Shown piece after piece: positions 24,382-32,583 of a stretch of DNA of 64,000 nucleotides (within the stretch, counting starts at the first letter, position 1; each line of letters starts with the position of its first letter). The position numbers and the translations under genes are program-made. The stretch covers positions 71,822-135,821 of the forward strand of contig NZ_CP004395.1 of NCBI RefSeq assembly GCF_000819565.1. The letters are read 5' to 3'. A model generated the notes under the pieces. It ran no database searches, was not told the origin of the DNA, and saw only the letters and a list, made by a program, of their open reading frames with translations. The stretch comes from Celeribacter indicus (lineage in GTDB: Bacteria; Pseudomonadota; Alphaproteobacteria; Rhodobacterales; Rhodobacteraceae).

Positions 24382-25224
24382 TCACCGCGCAATCTCGCCA
24401 GCAAACACCGCCCGTCCGTGCACCGCCAAAGTTGCTGAAAACCTCTGGCACCCAAACTTGCGGATCACATCGAGTACCCGCGCTTCGTAGGCAGCGTGTC
24501 CGATCAAGCGACACAAGTCGGACGCGTGGAACTGGCGGTTCGCAGTTGGTGCGGCTTGCATCTGTCTCAGCAATTCGCGCTCTTTGGGATCCGTTATTGG
24601 TCTCGCGGGCGGCTTGACCGCGGGACAAGTTGGAGTTCCCCACGAATTTCGCCATCGGCGCATGAAGCCAAGCAGGAAGCCGGCCGGCACCCTGCCGTTG
24701 CCTCGGGATCGGTTGAAGGCGAGGAAGCGATCCCAGATGACCTGGGTGTCGATGTTCCAGCAGGGCAACGTGGCCTTCGCCGCTTTGATGAGCTCTGCCC
24801 AACTGGTCTGAAAAACGTTCGAACTCGCGGTGATATCGATCAGCCCTGAGAAGATAGTTTTGTTATTATTATCTCTAGATAGTGATGTGTCGTCTTCACC
24901 TGACACGAGATCATGGGGTTCACTCTCCTTGTCGAAGGCGGAAAACCGAAAGATCCAGGGCGCGAACTTGCCATTCGGCTTCGCCCGCTCGAGCTGCAAC
25001 TCCGACGTCTCAAGTTCGCTCAAAAGAACCGAAAGATATTGTCGTGAAACACCCATCCTCTCCGCTAGGGCAGAGAGGGTGAAGGCTGCCGTTCCGCGCG
25101 ACAAACCGTTGTAGCCATCCTTCCAGGCGATGGCATCGAGGATGAGGGTAGCAAGCTTGTGCGCTGCAACAGAGAGATTTGTCTGCGTGATCCGTCGCAG
25201 GATCAGGCCGGTCGTAGGTTCCAT
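24382..25224 (-). CDS. HTH protein of plasmid type, copy 1 (possible replication or maintenance regulator)
   Basis: A 280-residue protein with an N-terminal winged-helix-like region (RGTAAFTLSALAERMGVSRQYLSVLLSELETSEL) and a C-terminal part containing RVPAGFLLGFMRRWR and HASDLCRLIGHAAYEARVLDVIRKFGC. A second copy, similar throughout, is at 58842-59684 on the other strand. The ATG at 25224 is chosen because both copies begin MEPTTGLILRRITQT. Upstream lies a conserved leader with two hairpins, also duplicated. Similar architecture (winged helix with structured leader) is seen in some plasmid initiators, but I cannot assign a family, and a regulatory role is equally possible. Confidence 0.6.
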   Translation of the reverse strand: MEPTTGLILRRITQTNLSVAAHKLATLILDAIAWKDGYNGLSRGTAAFTLSALAERMGVSRQYLSVLLSELETSELQLERAKPNGKFAPWIFRFSAFDKESEPHDLVSGEDDTSLSRDNNNKTIFSGLIDITASSNVFQTSWAELIKAAKATLPCWNIDTQVIWDRFLAFNRSRGNGRVPAGFLLGFMRRWRNSWGTPTCPAVKPPARPITDPKERELLRQMQAAPTANRQFHASDLCRLIGHAAYEARVLDVIRKFGCQRFSATLAVHGRAVFAGEIAR

Positions 25225-25278
25225 GGTCGAGGTCTCCTTGGAGAACCGACGCCATGTCGTGAGACAACAACATTCTTG

Positions 25279-25353
25279 CCAGCAAAACAACTTTGCTGGT
25301 TGCAGGTGTTTTAGCGGTGCGCTAGGAAACTCTTGTTCACGGAGTTTTCTAGC
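25279..25353 (-). promoter_or_regulatory. Double-hairpin leader of HTH copy 1
   Basis: Two dyads precede the HTH gene. The near one (25279-25299) is CCAGCAAA with perfect complement TTTGCTGG and a 5-base loop. The far one (25321-25353) has 12-base arms GCTAGGAAACTC and GAGTTTTCTAGC with one G-T pair. Both are preserved in copy 2, with loop changes, which argues for a selected structure such as an RNA switch, antisense target or replication site. Confidence 0.6.
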
Positions 25354-25460
25354 ACGGCGTCAGGCTTCACGGTCTGGCGTCGTCTCCTTTTCGGGGGTTT
25401 TGCACAGCCTTACGTGCGGGGTTGAGATGACGCGCGCGGCAAAACCGCGCGCAGATTTTG

Positions 25461-26114
25461 TCAGTAGCGAACTTCTTCAGAACCATAGTTCCCGGCGTGA
25501 TCACGCCAGTCGACGAAGACGGAACGGTAGAAGTAGCTGCCACATCCATTCGGGATGCTCAGGCCGGATGCGGCTGGCACCTGGCCCACGGTGGATCTTG
25601 TCCATCGGTAGTCGCCCTGCACGCCGTAGGACCCCAATCGCGTCGAGTCGCTGCGATTGCAGTCGCCATCTCGGTTTTCATGCTGGCGGTACTGGATGTG
25701 ATAGACCCGTATGCTGCGCACGAAATCAAAGGCGTCGCCTGAGATGTCGATGTCAGCTTGCTCATCTGCTTGGACGTGAACAAGGGGTATCGGAGTCGAT
25801 TCCTGCGGTTCGGGCGGATCGCGGAACGTGGTGTCATTAAGGCGTTCCATAGGCGACATCGGGCTGGGATCGTTGAACGACACACCCATCGGACACCGCC
25901 AGATTTGTAAGGGCGGCTCGATCGGCCATGGTGTGATCCGCCGAATGAAGACCGCTCTGGCATGCGCGCAGGGCGCGGAGGCAGGCCAGCCGCCCGCAAG
26001 GCAGAGGAGGATTGCACAGTCGACCTGATAGGCTTGAGCCGGACCTGACGAGGCCATTAGTCCGGATATGGTTAGTGCCGTGGCTGTTGCCACGCTGTGG
26101 ATCACGTGCTTCAT
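25461..26114 (-). CDS. Secreted Cys-containing protein, TrbM-like, function unknown
   Basis: A 217-residue protein with a signal peptide (KHVIHSVATATALTISGLMASSGPAQA). The mature N-terminus reads YQVDCAILLCLAGGWPASAPCAHARAVFIRRI, with several Cys reminiscent of TrbM-type proteins of conjugation regions, then a proline-rich linker and a C-terminal domain with QYRQHENRDGDCNRSD and an aromatic, Gly-rich end. The assignment is tentative. The ATG at 26114 is preferred because it begins the signal peptide; the longer frame to 26228 adds a leader that would bury it. No other conjugation gene is visible in the window. Confidence 0.5.
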   Translation of the reverse strand: MKHVIHSVATATALTISGLMASSGPAQAYQVDCAILLCLAGGWPASAPCAHARAVFIRRITPWPIEPPLQIWRCPMGVSFNDPSPMSPMERLNDTTFRDPPEPQESTPIPLVHVQADEQADIDISGDAFDFVRSIRVYHIQYRQHENRDGDCNRSDSTRLGSYGVQGDYRWTRSTVGQVPAASGLSIPNGCGSYFYRSVFVDWRDHAGNYGSEEVRY

Positions 26115-26551
26115 GATGCCGACTCCATCTATAATGGTGCAGCGATACGAAACAACATTAATGATAGCAAGAAGATTTGATTGATGGTTGCTTGCGACTG
26201 TTCGCTTGTGTCGCTTGACCGCTTCCAAGATCTGACGCCGGTTCTGGCTGCTTCTGCGTCTTGAAAGTGGCCAAAATTGCGGACCCCTTTCACGTTAGCT
26301 GCTAAACAAACGTCTGTTACAAAGGGGAAATTGGGTGTTCCAATGTGGCCGCGAAAGTGGTCACGGAAGGACAGATCGAATGAGCCCTCCAAACCGCGTG
26401 GCGCAGCGCTCGTGGCCTCGGGAAGGGCTGTATCGGGAAACTGCCGGGCCCGGCTCTCCGCATGGAATCCGGGATCAGAAGGGCGGGAGCAGCCAGCGAG
26501 CCGATTTGGGGCCCAAGTTGGGATCGAGCATGAGCTTGAATATCTATGTCA
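26115..26551. other. Intergenic region upstream of parDE, no gene recognised
   Basis: About 440 bases. A frame of about 100 codons runs to 26588 on the plus strand but has no ribosome site and no recognisable similarity. The stretch around 26265-26375 has repeated GGCCGCGAAAGTGGTCA-like words that could be the remains of an insertion sequence end. I cannot name it. Confidence 0.3.
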
Positions 26552-26562
26552 GTATCTGATAC
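26552..26562 (+). promoter_or_regulatory. Putative ParD operator
   Basis: A perfect 5-1-5 dyad GTATC-T-GATAC lies 26 bases upstream of the parD ATG. Type II antitoxins usually repress their own promoter by binding such dyads. Function is inferred from position only. Confidence 0.4.
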
Positions 26563-26587
26563 GATTGAGCATGGATAGGAGAGTCTG

Positions 26588-26830
26588 ATGCCAAACGTCC
26601 ACCTGACCGAACCGATGCAGAAATATGTGCAGGCGCAGATCGAGTCCGGCGCCTACGCCAATCTGAGCGAAGTCGTGCGCGCCGGCGTAAGGATGCTGAT
26701 GGAGAAGGATGGCGCCCGGCAGTTCTATTCCCTCAAGGCCGACCTAGAGGAAGCAGCCTCCCTGGCCGAAAATGGGGATTTCGCCGAGTTCGATGCTCAT
26801 GCCTTCGAACCGGATGCGTTTGATCGCTGA
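26588..26830 (+). CDS. parD: Antitoxin, ParD/CC2985 family
   Basis: An 80-residue antitoxin. The N-terminal ribbon-helix-helix reads NVHLTEPMQKYVQAQIESGAYANLSEVVRAGVRML, which dimerises and binds the operator, and the acidic tail (ADLEEAASLAENGDFAEFD) wraps the toxin. A GGAG ribosome site precedes the ATG. It is 5 bases upstream of parE, as expected for the co-expressed pair. A 5-1-5 palindrome lies in the promoter region. It is likely to stabilise the plasmid or island. Confidence 0.87.
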   Translation: MPNVHLTEPMQKYVQAQIESGAYANLSEVVRAGVRMLMEKDGARQFYSLKADLEEAASLAENGDFAEFDAHAFEPDAFDR

Positions 26831-26835
26831 CCCAC

Positions 26836-27156
26836 ATGACTATTCGGCTTTCCGGTCGGGCCAGGGCCGACCTTGAAGAGATCCGTGCCTACACCGTCGA
26901 AACTTGGGGTAGGGATCAATGGCTCGTCTATTACCGCCAGTTGGTTAACGCCTTCGAGCAGATCACCGGGGATCCCGACCGGGGTCGGGACAGGAGTCTC
27001 TTCGTTCCGGGGATGCGGTCCGTCAACTGCCAACGTCACGTGATCTTCTACAAGCGGCTAGATGCCGCGGATGGGGCGGCAGTCATCCTGCGCATCGTGC
27101 ACCAGCGCCGCAACATGCCCGCGCTCGTCTACTACGAGGGTCTCGACGGCGGTTAA
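26836..27156 (+). CDS. parE: ParE-family toxin
   Basis: A 106-residue toxin of the RelE/ParE superfamily. Features are RLSGRARADLEEIRAYTVETWG, the DRGRDRSLFVPGMRSVNCQRHVIFYKR core and RIVHQRRNMP near the end. ParE toxins poison DNA gyrase, though some relatives cleave mRNA. The gene is directly downstream of parD, which would neutralise it. The C-terminal tail ALVYYEGLDGG is slightly longer than in many relatives. Confidence 0.87.
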   Translation: MTIRLSGRARADLEEIRAYTVETWGRDQWLVYYRQLVNAFEQITGDPDRGRDRSLFVPGMRSVNCQRHVIFYKRLDAADGAAVILRIVHQRRNMPALVYYEGLDGG

Positions 27157-27364
27157 GCTCTTGCGTTTCCTCATTTCAATGGCTCGACCAGTCTTCCATA
27201 GTCTTCACTGACCTCGTGAAACGCGCGTTGGCGCCCGGCATTGAGGCAACGGAAGTAGTCCTACACATCGGCAAAGTGGATCTCAAAATCGCTCAAACCC
27301 GACCAATTTGAATGTTGGAAGCGCTAAGAATTACTGCTTCGATACCTGGTCATCACGCGAGCAC

Positions 27365-28687
27365 TCAATTCCCATTGTGATCATGTTGATGTGGCTCGGT
27401 TTTTGTGCGCTGAAGAAACCAATGCTCAAAGATCAATACACAAGCCATGATCGCGAATGCGACCACTACAATCATTGGATCGCTCTGCCACTTTAGTGAA
27501 GCGAATACGACAAGCACGATCGCGTCGAGACCGATTGCAGTCAACATGATCCATCCATGCGCAGAAAGCTCGGCCCTAAGGTTTCGGTACACTCCCCAGT
27601 GAATAACCATATCCATTACAAGGTAAAAGAAGGCCCCCATAGAAGCTATTCGGCTAACGTCGAAGAGAATGGTCAGCAGGCTCGCAATCACTACTGTGTA
27701 GATCAGTGTATGGTCGCGGACTCCGCCTGACATCCCAAAATGACTGTGCGGGATCAATTTCATCTCTGTCAGCATTGCCAACATACGAGATACCGCAAAG
27801 ATGCTGGCAATCACGCCTGATGCAGTTGCGATCAAAGCGAGCGCGACGGTCAGATAGAAGCCCGTTTCCCCAAGGGACGGTGCTGCCGCTTCCGCGAGCG
27901 CATAGTCTTTTGCTTCGACGATCTTGCCAAGCGGCAAGCTGCTTCCCACCGCAAATGCTACCAAGAGATACACCACTACGCAGACCGCCAATGAAATGAT
28001 GATCGCGCGTCCGATGTTGCGGTGTGGGTCCACTATCTCGGCGCCGCTGTTGGTGATTGTCGTGAACCCTTTGAATGCCAGAATTGCCAACGCTGTGGCA
28101 CCAACAAATCCACTGAGACCCTGTGAAGCTGTTCCATCTCCTGTTGTGCCAAAAGTAAACCCGCCGGCCCAAAGCGCAGAGATCCCAAACAGAGTGATAC
28201 CGCCAACTTTCAGTACGGCGAGCAATTGGGAAATCCAGCCTACAGAGCGGTTGCCCGAGATGTTGACGACATAGGCTGCGATAATGAGAGCAACGCCTAT
28301 TGCCGGAACCAGTAAGCCATCTGGTGCAATGCCCAGTCCACGGAGCAAATAGTTTGCGAAGGTCCGTGCGACTAGGCTTTCGTTAATGACCATTGACAGA
28401 GCCATAAGCAAAGCCGCTGCAGCGGCTACGGCGGTTGGTCCATAGGCCTTTTGCAGGATCATTCCAATTCCGCCAGCTGACGGGTAGGCATTGGACATTC
28501 TTATGTAAGTGTAAGCGCTGAAGGCTGTAACGATGGCTCCAACGATGAACACAAGTGGAAAGGTAGGGCCGGCCAGTTCCGCAATTTGGCCTGTGAGTGC
28601 CAGAATTCCGGCGCCAATCATGACACCAGTCCCCATGGCGACGGCATCCCAAAGAGAAATGCTGCCCGCTTTATAGTCGCTATTCAT
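27365..28687 (-). CDS. APC-superfamily amino acid/amine permease
   Basis: A 440-residue membrane protein with about 12 helices. It begins with the APC signature ISLWDAVAMGTGVMIGAGILALTGQIAELAGP and contains VINESLVARTFANYLLRGLG and a conserved AFKGFTTITNSGAEIVDPHRNIGRAI. The substrate is unknown. The C-terminal tail is His-rich (EPHQHDHNGN), which is unusual and could bind metal. The gene overlaps the TVP38 gene by 8 bases, and the next gene again overlaps, so it belongs to a leftward operon that starts with the multicopper oxidase. Confidence 0.8.
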   Translation of the reverse strand: MNSDYKAGSISLWDAVAMGTGVMIGAGILALTGQIAELAGPTFPLVFIVGAIVTAFSAYTYIRMSNAYPSAGGIGMILQKAYGPTAVAAAAALLMALSMVINESLVARTFANYLLRGLGIAPDGLLVPAIGVALIIAAYVVNISGNRSVGWISQLLAVLKVGGITLFGISALWAGGFTFGTTGDGTASQGLSGFVGATALAILAFKGFTTITNSGAEIVDPHRNIGRAIIISLAVCVVVYLLVAFAVGSSLPLGKIVEAKDYALAEAAAPSLGETGFYLTVALALIATASGVIASIFAVSRMLAMLTEMKLIPHSHFGMSGGVRDHTLIYTVVIASLLTILFDVSRIASMGAFFYLVMDMVIHWGVYRNLRAELSAHGWIMLTAIGLDAIVLVVFASLKWQSDPMIVVVAFAIMACVLIFEHWFLQRTKTEPHQHDHNGN

Positions 28688-29372
28688 CGTCGATCTGCTT
28701 TCTATTTTTGAGGGTCAAAAAGACAAAAGGCAGTGCTGTCACAACCCCAAGTCCTATCGTGATCCATTCAGCCGTTCCCCAATCCCCTGACATGGCCACA
28801 GCTCCAAAATGGGCAAGAACAAAACTCGCCGGCAAAATCCCGGCAAAAGTTGCCAGCATGAAGCGCCATAGATGAAGTTGGCTCAAGCCCGCAACATAGC
28901 TGATTGCATCGAAAGAAACGAATGGAAGCAGGCGGGACGCAAACACTGATAACATCAGAGCCTTTTGCGACCCCAACAGCCCGAACTCTGAATATTTACC
29001 CAAAAAACGCCGAACTGTGCTTCGACCGAGTTTTCGCGCGATGACAAATGCGATTGTAGCACCGAGCTCCGAGCCTATGGCTACGTAGGCGGCTCCGAGA
29101 TAGTGGCCAAATGCAGCCCCGGCGGCTAGTGCGATTGGTGCGCTCGGTATGGGGCTTGCGACAATCGCGAGGGCCATGAGTGCAATAACCGCGAGGGGGC
29201 CAACGGCTCCGGCATTTTCAATATGGCGCTGCACTTCAGCCTGTGAAAAGGCGACCCCAAGATTGCTCAGAGAAACCGTGCCCGAAAAAAGGCCGAAAAC
29301 TGCAAGAGACAGAACAGTTGCTATCGCCAAACAACCAATCAGGCGACCATATCCCCATGCTTGCACGATCAT
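28680..29372 (-). CDS. TVP38/TMEM64 family membrane protein
   Basis: A 230-residue membrane protein of the DedA/TVP38 group. Typical parts are ASPIPSAPIALAAGAAFGHYLGAAYVAIGSELGATIAFVIARKLG and SRLLPFVSFDAISYVAGLSQLHLWRF, with re-entrant Pro/Gly segments. Relatives are linked to lipid scrambling and membrane homeostasis, and in other operons TVP38-like genes occur with metal reductases. It overlaps the multicopper oxidase by 4 bases and the APC permease by 8 bases, so it is part of that operon. Confidence 0.8.
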   Translation of the reverse strand: MIVQAWGYGRLIGCLAIATVLSLAVFGLFSGTVSLSNLGVAFSQAEVQRHIENAGAVGPLAVIALMALAIVASPIPSAPIALAAGAAFGHYLGAAYVAIGSELGATIAFVIARKLGRSTVRRFLGKYSEFGLLGSQKALMLSVFASRLLPFVSFDAISYVAGLSQLHLWRFMLATFAGILPASFVLAHFGAVAMSGDWGTAEWITIGLGVVTALPFVFLTLKNRKQIDDE

Positions 29373-30817
29373 GTGACCGTGAACTGCGCCATCATTCCTC
29401 CATCTTCGTGTTCAAGGATGTGACAGTGATACATGAAGGGATTGGCGCGATCTGCCGTCTGCTCAAAGCTGACCAGGATATCGACACGGCCATTTACGAG
29501 CACGGTATCCTTCCAGCCAGAATTTTGTATGCTTGGTTTCTTTCCGTTTTCGGCGAGCACCTGAAACCTCACGCCATGAACATGAAACGGGTGCATCATC
29601 ATGTTTGAGGAGACTTGCCAAATCTCGGTCGCCCCCTTCGAAAGAGACAAGTCTATCCTCCCCATGTCGAAGGACTGCCCATTGATCGCAAACCGATCAT
29701 TCGACCTACGCATCATCATGCCCATCCCCATTGGCATATCGAGTGTGATCTGACGTGTATTGACTGATCGGGCCTCACTGTCAGGCAGGACGCCGCCCAA
29801 GTCGGCGGGTATTTCCAGAATGCGGGCAGGAAGTCTCACATCCACACCAAAGGGTAGAACTACGAAGCTCCCCCCAGCAGTGCTCGCGCCGCCCATCATC
29901 CCACCCATCATCTGATTGGGATTTGCAGAGGATACCAGCGTGCCAGCCTCTCCTCCCGAAAAATCGACGAGGACTTCGTATCGTTCGCCGGGAGCGATCA
30001 CGAGGGACTCAATTGCGACAGGTTGATTAAGATAGCCACTGTCCGTCGCGATGAGGTGCATCTCGCGACGGTCAGAAAACGATAGGGGATAAATCCTCGC
30101 GTTCGAGCCGTTGAGCAAGCGCAAACGGACAATACCGCGAGGGACGACAGCCTGGGTGCCTAGCTGACCGTTAACAAGAATGACATTTCCCATGAAACCC
30201 ATCATCTGATCTGGCATAGACAGGCCATAATCGATGCGGCCCTGCCGGTCGAACCGGCGGTCTTGCAGAACCAATGTCAAATCATCGACGCCGTATGAGA
30301 TCGGGAGACCCCGAGCATCGTCCCGACCGTCATCAACGTGGATCACACCGGCCAATCCCCTTTGAACTTGTCGTCCGGTGTCGCCATGAACGTGCGAGTG
30401 GTACCAAAGAGTAGCGGGTGGTTGTGTCAGATCCAGTTCGGGAGACCAAGTCGTGCCCGGTTCAATCGTCTGGTGTGGGCCGCCGTCAACTTCGCCGGGT
30501 ATCAGCATACCGTGCCAGTGCACCGAGATTTTCTCTGACAGCGTATTGTCGATCTGTGCTTGCGTCGAAGCTCCTGCGGGAAGACGTAGTGTAGGCCCCA
30601 AAAAGGATTGGTTGAACCCCCAGGTTTCGCCGCCGCCCAGTCCTGTAAAATCGGTCTTGCCCTTTTGGGCAGTCAGACGGAAATGCCGATCGCGGGTTGC
30701 GTCGAGCAATGGTGGCATAGCCAACGCCCTGACACTCTCCTGTGCGATGGCCGCCAGCGGACCTGTGGCAAACGGCAGGCCAGCCAAGCCGGCGATGAAG
30801 GCTCTACGATTGGTCAT
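29369..30817 (-). CDS. Multicopper oxidase (CueO-like), exported
   Basis: A 482-residue periplasmic laccase-type enzyme with a twin-arginine-like signal (TNRRAFIAGLAGLPFATGPLA). The copper ligand motifs are complete: HWHG and HSHVH in the first domain, HPFHVHG and HCHILEHEDGGMM in the last. Met-rich segments (NQMMGGMMGG, MPMGMGMMMRR) resemble the copper-sensing loop of CueO, which oxidises Cu(I) to less toxic Cu(II). It heads a leftward operon with TVP38 and APC genes, 15 bases downstream of the rhodanese gene. Its place in the copper block supports that role. Confidence 0.9.
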   Translation of the reverse strand: MTNRRAFIAGLAGLPFATGPLAAIAQESVRALAMPPLLDATRDRHFRLTAQKGKTDFTGLGGGETWGFNQSFLGPTLRLPAGASTQAQIDNTLSEKISVHWHGMLIPGEVDGGPHQTIEPGTTWSPELDLTQPPATLWYHSHVHGDTGRQVQRGLAGVIHVDDGRDDARGLPISYGVDDLTLVLQDRRFDRQGRIDYGLSMPDQMMGFMGNVILVNGQLGTQAVVPRGIVRLRLLNGSNARIYPLSFSDRREMHLIATDSGYLNQPVAIESLVIAPGERYEVLVDFSGGEAGTLVSSANPNQMMGGMMGGASTAGGSFVVLPFGVDVRLPARILEIPADLGGVLPDSEARSVNTRQITLDMPMGMGMMMRRSNDRFAINGQSFDMGRIDLSLSKGATEIWQVSSNMMMHPFHVHGVRFQVLAENGKKPSIQNSGWKDTVLVNGRVDILVSFEQTADRANPFMYHCHILEHEDGGMMAQFTVT

Positions 30818-30832
30818 GGTATAGCTTGTGTC

Positions 30833-31294
30833 TCACGCTAGCTCACTTGGGAGGGCGGCCAGTGCGGCTTCTCTTGTTACTGTCGGCAGACCTTGCTCGA
30901 TCCAGCCGGATCTCCCCGGGGCGCCAAGCATCCCGCCTACGGCGTCAACAAAGCCGGCAGCTTTCGCTTCACGCAACTTGCTCATTACGAGACCTGAGCG
31001 ATGGCCGGTCCGACAAATCAGGGCGACCGGGCGTCCCGCAGCAAGATCGCGGGCGGCGAAGAGGCGCTCCCCGAACCGCGGATGGGTCATGTCGATTGGC
31101 CACGCCCCCTCCGCGACGCCGGTATCTTGCCATTCCTCGGGTCTGCGGATGTCCACAAGCCTTGCCAAATCGCTTTTCAGCGCATCATGGAGAGTATCGA
31201 GCGCCCATACGTCATGGTTGTCAGCCCAAGCTGGCGAATAGGCAAGCAAGGTGCTCGATGCGAACAGGCCAAAAGTTTGACGGCGGCTCAGCAT
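30833..31294 (-). CDS. Exported rhodanese-like protein
   Basis: A 153-residue single rhodanese domain behind a signal peptide (SRRQTFGLFASSTLLAYSPAWA). The domain shows LVDIRRPEEWQDTGVAEGAWPIDMTHP and the active-site loop ALICRTGHRSG with its catalytic Cys. It should transfer sulfur or act on redox partners in the periplasm. It is 21 bases downstream of the DUF302 gene and 15 upstream of the multicopper oxidase, so all are likely cotranscribed. Its role in copper handling is an inference from context. Confidence 0.83.
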   Translation of the reverse strand: MLSRRQTFGLFASSTLLAYSPAWADNHDVWALDTLHDALKSDLARLVDIRRPEEWQDTGVAEGAWPIDMTHPRFGERLFAARDLAAGRPVALICRTGHRSGLVMSKLREAKAAGFVDAVGGMLGAPGRSGWIEQGLPTVTREAALAALPSELA

Positions 31295-31315
31295 GGTCTG
31301 CCTCCTCAGTTTAGT

Positions 31316-31702
31316 TTATGCGTTGTCAACCGCAGATCGCAGCATATCGCGCACCTGCGCGGCGACTTCGTGCAGCTTCTCATTCTCGACAGCGGCCATC
31401 GAAGCCACAGGATCAACAGCGCTGATTTCAGTGCCGTTTTCGACCGTCCGCAAGATCACGTTGCAAGGCAGCATCGATCCTATACGGGGCTCCAGCCCAA
31501 TGGCCTCCCATGCCATATGAGGGTTGCACGCACCCAGAATGCGGTATCCATCCATGTCGCGGTCAATCTTTTTCTTCATTGTTGCCTGGACGTCGATTTC
31601 GGTCAGTACACCAAATCCCTTTTCTTTCAGGGCTTCGCGCAGGCGCATCTCCGCATCATCAATCGCCGTATTGGGCAGATGTCTGTTGTAGGTATAACTC
31701 AT
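31316..31702 (-). CDS. DUF302 domain protein
   Basis: A 128-residue cytoplasmic protein of the DUF302 family: EMRLREALKEKGFGVLTEIDVQATMKKKI, then ILGACNPHMAWEAIGLEPRIGSMLPCNVILR, which is the family core with conserved Cys and the LPCN motif. These proteins often occur with copper or redox stress genes; the two Cys may bind metal. It sits between the EF-hand protein and the rhodanese gene in the leftward copper operon. Confidence 0.85.
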   Translation of the reverse strand: MSYTYNRHLPNTAIDDAEMRLREALKEKGFGVLTEIDVQATMKKKIDRDMDGYRILGACNPHMAWEAIGLEPRIGSMLPCNVILRTVENGTEISAVDPVASMAAVENEKLHEVAAQVRDMLRSAVDNA

Positions 31703-31791
31703 TTTGAGCCCTCTCGATCTTGTTCAGGCAAACCCAAAGCGCCGAACCGTTGACGGGCTTGCCTGAATGGGGAAATTCTGAACGACGGGGT

Positions 31792-32415
31792 TCAGTTGTC
31801 TTGGTCCGTCATCATTCCGGGATTTGCTGTCATACCCTGTGCCATGTTGTCGGCAGGGGCGACTATTTCGCCTTGAGAAATCTGGCCGTCGCCATCAGCA
31901 TCGAGCATCTGGAAACGATCGACCATGGTCTCGCGCATCGCCTTGGCGTGAAGCGACGCGAATTCGTCAATCGAGAGCGTGCCGTTACCGTCGGCGTCAT
32001 AGTCCGACAGCATCGACTGAAGGCCCTCATGCGCCTCTTCGGGAGACACTGCGCCGTTTCCATCCATATCGAACATTGACATCATGTTGCCCCCCATCAT
32101 CGGGAACATACCTTGACCGGTTGTGCTTGGTCCCATGATGCTGCCGTTTCCGCTCATCATGCCCGAATGCATTTGCATCATCATGCGCATCATGCCGTGC
32201 ATCATCTGAAGATGCTCGGCCATCTGACTGGGATCCATCATGCCGCCACCCATCAGCATTCCGGGCCCGCCCGTCCCTGCCATCGGTTGAGCAAGTACAT
32301 TGGGAGAGACGCTTTCAGCGCCCGCAGCTTGGTGATGGCTGTCATCGGCGAGCGCAGCACCTGCTGTGAGAACGGCAACCAGAAGACCGGTAGAAATTTT
32401 TGTTGAGTAGGACAT
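31792..32415 (-). CDS. Exported Met-rich EF-hand protein
   Basis: A 207-residue protein with a signal peptide (SYSTKISTGLLVAVLTAGAALA). A Met- and Gly-rich stretch (PGMLMGGGMMDPSQMAEHLQMMHGMMRMMMQMH and on) could bind Cu(I). It is followed by three EF-hand loops, DMDGNGAVSPEE, DADGNGTLSIDE and DADGDGQISQGE. The start at 32415 is placed at the signal peptide; the frame extends 69 codons upstream across the promoter region. AAGGAAAGG lies just upstream. It is the first gene of the leftward operon and is divergent from the response regulator, which probably controls it. A calcium and copper binding periplasmic buffer is inferred. Confidence 0.75.
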   Translation of the reverse strand: MSYSTKISTGLLVAVLTAGAALADDSHHQAAGAESVSPNVLAQPMAGTGGPGMLMGGGMMDPSQMAEHLQMMHGMMRMMMQMHSGMMSGNGSIMGPSTTGQGMFPMMGGNMMSMFDMDGNGAVSPEEAHEGLQSMLSDYDADGNGTLSIDEFASLHAKAMRETMVDRFQMLDADGDGQISQGEIVAPADNMAQGMTANPGMMTDQDN

Positions 32416-32491
32416 TTTGAAGCCTTTCCTTCTTTTGACCTCATACAACTTGGCATCAAACATTTGAATGTAAGGACGTACACCCGTGGAT

Positions 32492-32538
32492 TTGTATCCG
32501 TCTGTCGCAATGGACAGGGGCTGATACAATTGGCGACA
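32492..32538. promoter_or_regulatory. Nested dyads between EF-hand gene and two-component system
   Basis: TTGTATC (32492-32498) and its complement GATACAA (32523-32529) flank a second pair, TGTCGC (32503-32508) and GCGACA (32533-32538). Such repeats between divergent genes fit binding sites of the adjacent OmpR-family regulator. Assignment is by position. Confidence 0.4.
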
Positions 32539-32583
32539 AAAAGGAACCTGACCGTCTGATTTCCAATGCTTTAGAAGGGCCCC

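Noticed and set aside
26277..26588. 103-codon plus-strand frame ahead of parD
   Set aside because: It ends in the parD start region, has no ribosome site, and its sequence shows no recognisable domain.
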